Shown here piece by piece: positions 55,150 through 60,000 of a DNA stretch of 60,000 bases (position 1 is its first letter; every line of letters starts with the position of its first letter). This DNA is from Nematostella vectensis. Taxonomy: Eukaryota > Cnidaria > Anthozoa > Actiniaria > Edwardsiidae. Under the pieces are notes generated by a model. It was given only the letters and a program-made list of their open reading frames with translations. It was not told where the DNA came from and searched no databases. A program made the position numbers and the translations under genes. The stretch lies in assembly GCF_932526225.1 (NCBI RefSeq), contig NC_064047.1:6697501-6757500 (forward strand), written 5' to 3'.

Positions 55150-55424
55150 CCTTACAGATTCGTGTTACTTGTTAACATAGCGCTCCAAATTTGCTTTCTC
55201 CTTTCGTTTACTATATTCCTTGTTGATCGATGCAAACATTGTTTGGCTATAATTTTAATTAGAAATTGGCTTTAATATTGTCAATTACCAATTGTCTTAT
55301 ATAATCCTTCTAATAAGCGCACACGGTCTTTTAAAGTTTTAATTAGCTGTATCAATTAAACAGTTAGCAAATATTGGGTCAATTATCAATGTCTCCCATG
55401 GCCAAAAAAAATCAAAATTGTACA

Positions 55425-55620
55425 CTGGATAAAACACTACTGGGTTTTTATTTTCATACATAAATCTTGGTAAAGCTAAGGATAAGTTGACACCCGCGTA
55501 TAAGAACCAAAAGATTAAAAGCTTGGCTGGGAATAGTTTCTTGTTTGAAACACTCTAATACATTTTGTCAAAATTCAGTGATTTACGGTTGATAACAATA
55601 GAGAAAATAAATAGATCATG
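55425..55620. repeat. Dispersed repeat, copy 1
   Basis: TTGTACACTGGATAAAACAC, TTTCATACATAAATCTTGGT, GGTAAAGCTAAGGAT and GATTTACGGTTGAT recur in order at 58485-58745. It lies in the divergent CEP85 / 56 kb gene intergenic region. Confidence 0.85.
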
Positions 55621-56258
55621 GGCTTATATGTTGTATTAAGCATTTTTTTTTTGCCTAGTGACTTTTATTATTTGGTGTGTATATGAAAAATATAACAAAC
55701 AATTAAGAACCAAAACAGCCGGATCCGTCAATAGCCTGATTGCAGGCGGTACTCGGTGTTATCATCGCGGAAAACCCTCTCCGTTCGATGATCGGGCGCC
55801 ATATTGTATTCTAAGCCGCATGGTTCCTGGGGGCGAGCGCAAAAACGCCGTTTTGGAAATGGAATCTTTGATACATTTCATATATGGGAGATGTTTCCTT
55901 GCTGATACAACTCGCCGTGCCAAAAATTGTCATATCAAAGCTATAGACACTTTCGAAGCATATTCCACTCTTTCATAATTGTATTTTTTTATGCCGGTAT
56001 ATGCAGATCCTACACATAACCCAAGAACAGTTTTGAGATACGAGTGAAAGAGGTTGCGCCCCTTAGTTAGCCAAGATTGTGACTATTATGTGGTTTTATT
56101 TCAACAATCCTGAAAACTTTGTTCCTACTGCCCTTGCGCTCTCCTGTGTTAAACGGTCCATCGTTCTCCCCAGTCTCTCTCGGTCGATAAAACAAAATGG
56201 TGGACGCATAGTACAACACGTGAGCTTTAGTTTGGCGTTTTGCTCGGCCGTATTCTCG
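55621..56258. promoter_or_regulatory. Divergent intergenic region
   Basis: The ATGs of CEP85 (55149, minus) and the plus-strand gene (56259) are 1.1 kb apart. The half near the plus gene is less AT-rich, with CGGGCGCCATATTG near 55795 and TCTCTCGGTCGATAAAACAA near 56175. A 106-codon ORF at 55658-55978 shows no recognisable domain and I do not call it a gene. Confidence 0.4.
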
Positions 56259-59200
56259 ATGGTGAAGAGGAAGAAAGAGCGAGAAAGCCCGGAAAAACCT
56301 GTGAAGGTTCTAAGGAAAGAAAAAAGTGTGGTAGGAGGCTTGGAGATCACTGAGGCAAACCTTAAACCGTTTGTCGAAGAAGTTAAAAAGTTACTGCAAG
56401 CGTCAAGCACTTTGCTAGCGGGTAAGGTTAGACAAAGAGCCGATGCAGATAAAGTCTTTATGAGTTAGATTGCATGTTATGATGTAATGGAGCAGGCGTG
56501 TGCTATGGATGGTGGATGTGCAGACAAAGCTACCATATGGAAAAATGGTGTTTTTTGACGATACAAAGGGGTGGGGATGGGGGGGGGGGGGGGGAGATGT
56601 TATAAGACGGTTGTCGGCCAATATGTAGTTTTTGTACTCACCTAAACCTCTGGCACAAGTTCCATGTGACTAACTAAGAACAGTGACTGAGCCTGCGTTC
56701 CAGCAGTGTGTCCCTGCACAATCGGGGCTCCTAAGAGGGCAGTAAACTAATATTATAACAGGGAGGGGTCAGGGTGTGGTGGGGGTGCGTGAGCTGTGTC
56801 ACCCTGCCCTAAGCATGTGCCCTATGTTGGTTCCTCATTAATGTTAGGGTAGTGCAAGTTCTTTAATTTAGGGGGAGGGGGGTTGCTACTTATTGATCAG
56901 ACAACTTTTTCTTAATTGAATTATGTTGCAATATATTAAGTATTATTAATATGTGACAGTTCACGGTAAAACCAAACTCGCGAGTTTGCCATTTTGCAGA
57001 ATATAAACTGATTGCTTGCGATAGCGAAACGGAAAGTTCGCGCTCGCGTAACGGAAAGCCGCTAAACCCAAAACGGAATGTTTGCGCTCGCATAACGGAA
57101 AGACCCTAGACCCAAAACGGAATGTTCGCGATCGTTTAACGGAAAGACCCTAGAGCAAAAACGGCAAGCTCTCGCTAGCGAGAAATTTGAGCATAAGACG
57201 ACTCCAAACTTTCGATAAATTTAATGTATGCTCGATTTAAGAACAATAGCACTTGCCGACTTTCTTGACAAGCATGTGTGCTTCAAATTGCATTGATCGA
57301 GGCTTTATTGTTAACAACGGGCCTTTCTACGAATGCCCATAAGCAAAAACTTTTGAACAGCAGCGAGCCGTTTTTCGACAAAGATTTTTAATAAACACGG
57401 GCTAATGATTCGAAGGAAAGAATGTCGATCTCTTCGTCGGGTTTATTTTTACGAATGTGCGAAAGCTGCTAGCAACGAAGGAATATTGATCTTTTATTTT
57501 CATCGTTTTACTGTTACGAATGTGCGAACTTTTGTATGTTCTCTCGGCGATGCATTGTAAATGTAAATAAGGCCGAAAATATCATGTATGATTATTTGCT
57601 AATAGTAACTAAATAGTATTGATTTCAAATGTGTTTGAACTCTTTTACTGTTTTGCATTGTAAGAATAAGTGCGAATGTTGCACTACCAACTCCTATATC
57701 TCGGTTGAAGTGCTTGTTTAAACAACGCCGAAACCAAACCAAATATAACCACGTCAAATAAAATCATTAATCTTAGCCTTATTACTGGATTCACACAGGA
57801 ATGACTAAGAAATCCTTAGTCTATGTACTTCAGGGATAAATGCGGTGTTAGTTACGTAGGGAATTGTAATGTGTGAAGGAATAATTGCGAAAGTTGTGCT
57901 TCGAACTGGTGTATGTTGGCCGAAGTTTCTTTTAAATAACGCCAAAACCGAAACACGTAAACCGGTCAAATAAATCACTAATCTTAGCCGCGCTATTGTA
58001 TTCACACAGGAATGGCTTAGAAATCCTTAGTCTAAGTACTTCAGGGATAAATGCGGTGTTAGTTACGTAGGGAATTGTGATGTATTGAAGTATTGGAGGA
58101 ATAAGTGTGAAAGTTATGCTTGAACTTCAAACAATCGACGATAATGCTTCACCAATGCTTGGCCGAAATTGTACGACATCCATCGACTTTGTAAGCTCAC
58201 GCTTGCGTAACGTAAAGCTTGCTCTTGCTTAACGGAAAGTTTGCGCTCGTGTAACGGAAACTTCGCACTCGCGAAACGGATTAAAACTGTATGCAAATGA
58301 AGCCATGTTTGGTTTTCTCGTGAACCCTCACATATTATTATTGTAAAGAGTGGACCTCCCAGTCAGTTAACAGTGTGGCCCATTCAAATTCGAAGTTACC
58401 CCTGAATACAGGACGAAAATGCTTTTAATAGACATTTTTAAAAAGTAATAATAACAAAAAGTAGAAACTCAACAAAATATTTTTCAGGATTGTACACTGG
58501 ATAAACACTTCTGGATTTATATTTTCATACATAAATCTGGGTAAAGCTAAAGATATCTAAACACCTGCACAACTGACCAAGTGATTCAAAATCTACAGGC
58601 TAAATTTGGCATGTCAAGCAACCTTATTATAAGAACCTAATAAGCTTGGTGGGGAATAGGTTCTTGCTTGGAAGATCACTCAAACATTTTAACAAATTTC
58701 TGATTTACGGTTGATTACAAGAGAGAAAATATATTTTGATAAATGTTTGGTGCATTATATAATGTAGTTAAATAGAACATGGGCTTTAATTATTTTGCAA
58801 TATATTACTGTTGTATCTGTTGTATGCGATGCCACATTTTCAAAACATCGATTTTTTTTTGTCTTTTGGGATTTTCTCTAAGCTAATCAGATTCTTGTCA
58901 TCTCTGGCCTAGTGCAGTTGCCTGGCTTTCTGTCACAACACTGTCTGGTTTTTGTCCAGAGGATAGCCAGGGAAGTGCACAAAGCGAGACTGATTGACTC
59001 AAAATGGTTTAACTGACAGAACCGAAATCCAAAATAAAAGTTGCAATACAATGGATTTGACAGTGAGTATTATTAATATTAGGACCTCCCAGTCAGTTGA
59101 CAGTGTGGCCCATTCAAATTCAAATTACCCCTGAATACAGGATGGAAATGCTTTTAATAGAAATTCTTAACAAGAAATAATAACAAAAAGTAGAAACTAA

Positions 59201-59443
59201 ACAACTAAACAGGCTCTAAGTTGACATTCTTGGTACATACAGTTTAAATCACATCTGCTGCTTTCTCAAACATTCCCTTGTAATGAAGTCGTGTGACATT
59301 TCCCAGGCTTGACGAGATTGCGTGATGCATTCCGCTCTTCTTGTAATGGTGAACTTCAAAGAGAGTTCATTAGAGGGAATTCACAATGCCCTGAGCTGTT
59401 CAAAGTGTTGGACAAAGGGAAACAGCAAGATAACCAGCTTGAG
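56259..59443 (+). CDS. 5' part of a plus-strand gene, possibly URB1-like
   Basis: Exon 1 (56259-56421) starts MVKRKKERESPEKPVKVLRK and ends in phase 1 at GTAAGG. Exon 2 (59307-59443) follows a CATTTCCCAG acceptor and encodes LTRLRDAFRSSCNGELQREF, IRGNSQCPELFKVLDKGKQQ before a GTATGT donor. A basic head, then helical sequence with CPELFKVL, recalls the start of URB1/Npa1, a nucleolar 60S assembly scaffold. The match is weak and from memory, so no symbol is given. An in-frame ATG lies upstream at 56079; 56259 was preferred because the lysine-rich start looks natural. The gene continues beyond the window. Confidence 0.6.
56958..57185. repeat. Degenerate TAACGGAAAG repeat
   Basis: GCGCTCGCGTAACGGAAAGC, GCGCTCGCATAACGGAAAGA and GCGATCGTTTAACGGAAAGA are spaced about 45 bases apart. 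More units lie at 58185-58290. Located in intron 1 of the plus-strand gene. Confidence 0.85.
57670..58115. repeat. 210 bp tandem duplication
   Basis: CACACAGGAATG occurs at 57793 and 58003. Both copies continue CTTCAGGGATAAATGCGGTG and TTAGTTACGTAGGGAATTGT. Two clear copies. Confidence 0.92.
58185..58290. repeat. Second block of TAACGGAAAG repeats
   Basis: GCTCACGCTTGCGTAACGTA, GCTCTTGCTTAACGGAAAGT and GCGCTCGTGTAACGGAAACT show the same unit as at 57.0 kb, at the other side of the 210-base duplication. Confidence 0.8.
58352..58475. repeat. Direct repeat, left copy
   Basis: GGACCTCCCAGTCAGTTAAC, AGTGTGGCCCATTCAAATTC and AACAAAAAGTAGAAACT recur at 59082-59205, 730 bases away. Confidence 0.92.
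58485..58745. repeat. Dispersed repeat, copy 2
   Basis: It matches 55425-55620 in the same orientation, with an extra insert around 58565-58620. It is enclosed by the direct repeats at 58352 and 59082. Confidence 0.85.
59082..59205. repeat. Direct repeat, right copy
   Basis: It matches 58352-58475 (GGACCTCCCAGTCAGTTGAC and following). It ends about 100 bases before exon 2 of the plus-strand gene. Confidence 0.92.
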
Positions 59444-60000
59444 GTATGTCACCTTAATTGATGTATTCACCAGTTGCAAAGTGATTACAAGCGCAAGGAC
59501 ACATAGACCAACTGCAGAATACTGCAAACTAGTGGTGTATTTTAGTCAAAATACATTTGAAGATAAGATTTTGTTATGTAAGGATTTGTTGGATTCTTTA
59601 AGTCTCCTAATTAGAGATACAGTAAAAACCCGCATGTAAGAACCTACTGATTTAAGAACCTATAGGTAGAAATTGGATTTTAATACCCCAAAACCTACTA
59701 AGCCAAAAATTCAAAAGGTTTTTATATAATGGGTTACTCCATGAAAAATGAAACCAATTACGGGGCTTTGAAATATTACCAATAATGCTAAGATAAACAA
59801 AAAAGATAAGATTACAGATACTGTATGTATAACACGCATACAGTAGGATATCTCACTATAGCAAAGTGGCTATACATTCAGTCATACTTCTGTAATTATG
59901 AATCGTACTGTTGATTAAAGCAACTTTGAAAAAAATAAGAGCCTAGTAAGAACCTTTTTTGCGTGAATTGTTTCTAAGTACTGTACCCCAAAATATAAGA
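59444..60000. other. Intron 2 of the plus-strand gene, cut by the window
   Basis: AT-rich. It contains TACAGTAAAAACCCGCATGT and two AAGAACCTA phrases (59620-59680), plus GTAAGAACCTTTTTTGCGTG and TACTGTA near the end, which look like terminal parts of a mariner/pogo-style repeat. No exon was recognised. Confidence 0.4.

Noticed and set aside
55658-55978. 106-codon plus-strand ORF
   Set aside because: No recognisable domain, no Kozak or splice context, and it lies in the divergent intergenic region.
58352-59205. LTR retrotransposon
   Set aside because: Direct repeats are short, the interior is about 600 bases, and no primer-binding site, polypurine tract or reverse-transcriptase sequence is visible.

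Overview
The window reads as nuclear DNA of an animal. Genes are split into many short exons with GT-AG introns. Introns and spacers are full of minisatellites, microsatellites, homopolymer C/G tracts, small inverted-repeat transposons and tRNA-derived SINE-like sequences. Gene content (androglobin, a clan-2 P450, CEP85) and style fit an early-branching metazoan. My best guess is an anthozoan cnidarian such as a sea anemone; the species is inference only. No bacterial operons, CRISPR, phage or retroviral genes were seen.

Layout. (1) About 0.5-30.5 kb, minus strand: an androglobin (ADGB) gene entering from the right and running off the left edge. I could join 32 exons with every reading phase consistent, giving about 1,644 codons: a calpain-like N-terminal region, a linker, a permuted globin domain interrupted by an IQ motif, and a conserved C-terminal part whose end lies outside the window. 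An RFX-type X-box sits about 120 bp upstream of its ATG. (2) 33.9-41.5 kb, minus strand: a complete five-exon microsomal cytochrome P450 of 513 residues. (3) 43.3-55.15 kb, minus strand: a complete CEP85/CEP85L-like centrosomal coiled-coil gene with 16 shared coding exons and several possible first exons. One of its introns has the hallmarks of a U12-type AT-AC intron. (4) From 56.26 kb, plus strand: the first two coding exons of a gene diverging from CEP85, possibly the ribosome-biogenesis factor URB1, running off the right edge.

The genes do not form an operon. ADGB and CEP85 both belong to cilium/centrosome biology in other animals, and CEP85 and the 56 kb gene share a roughly 1.1 kb divergent intergenic region. 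The P450 is presumably unrelated. Points most worth a second look are the AT-AC intron, the X-box, the apparently altered haem pocket of the androglobin, the P450 I-helix lacking the usual acidic residue, and several repeat insertions touching splice sites.
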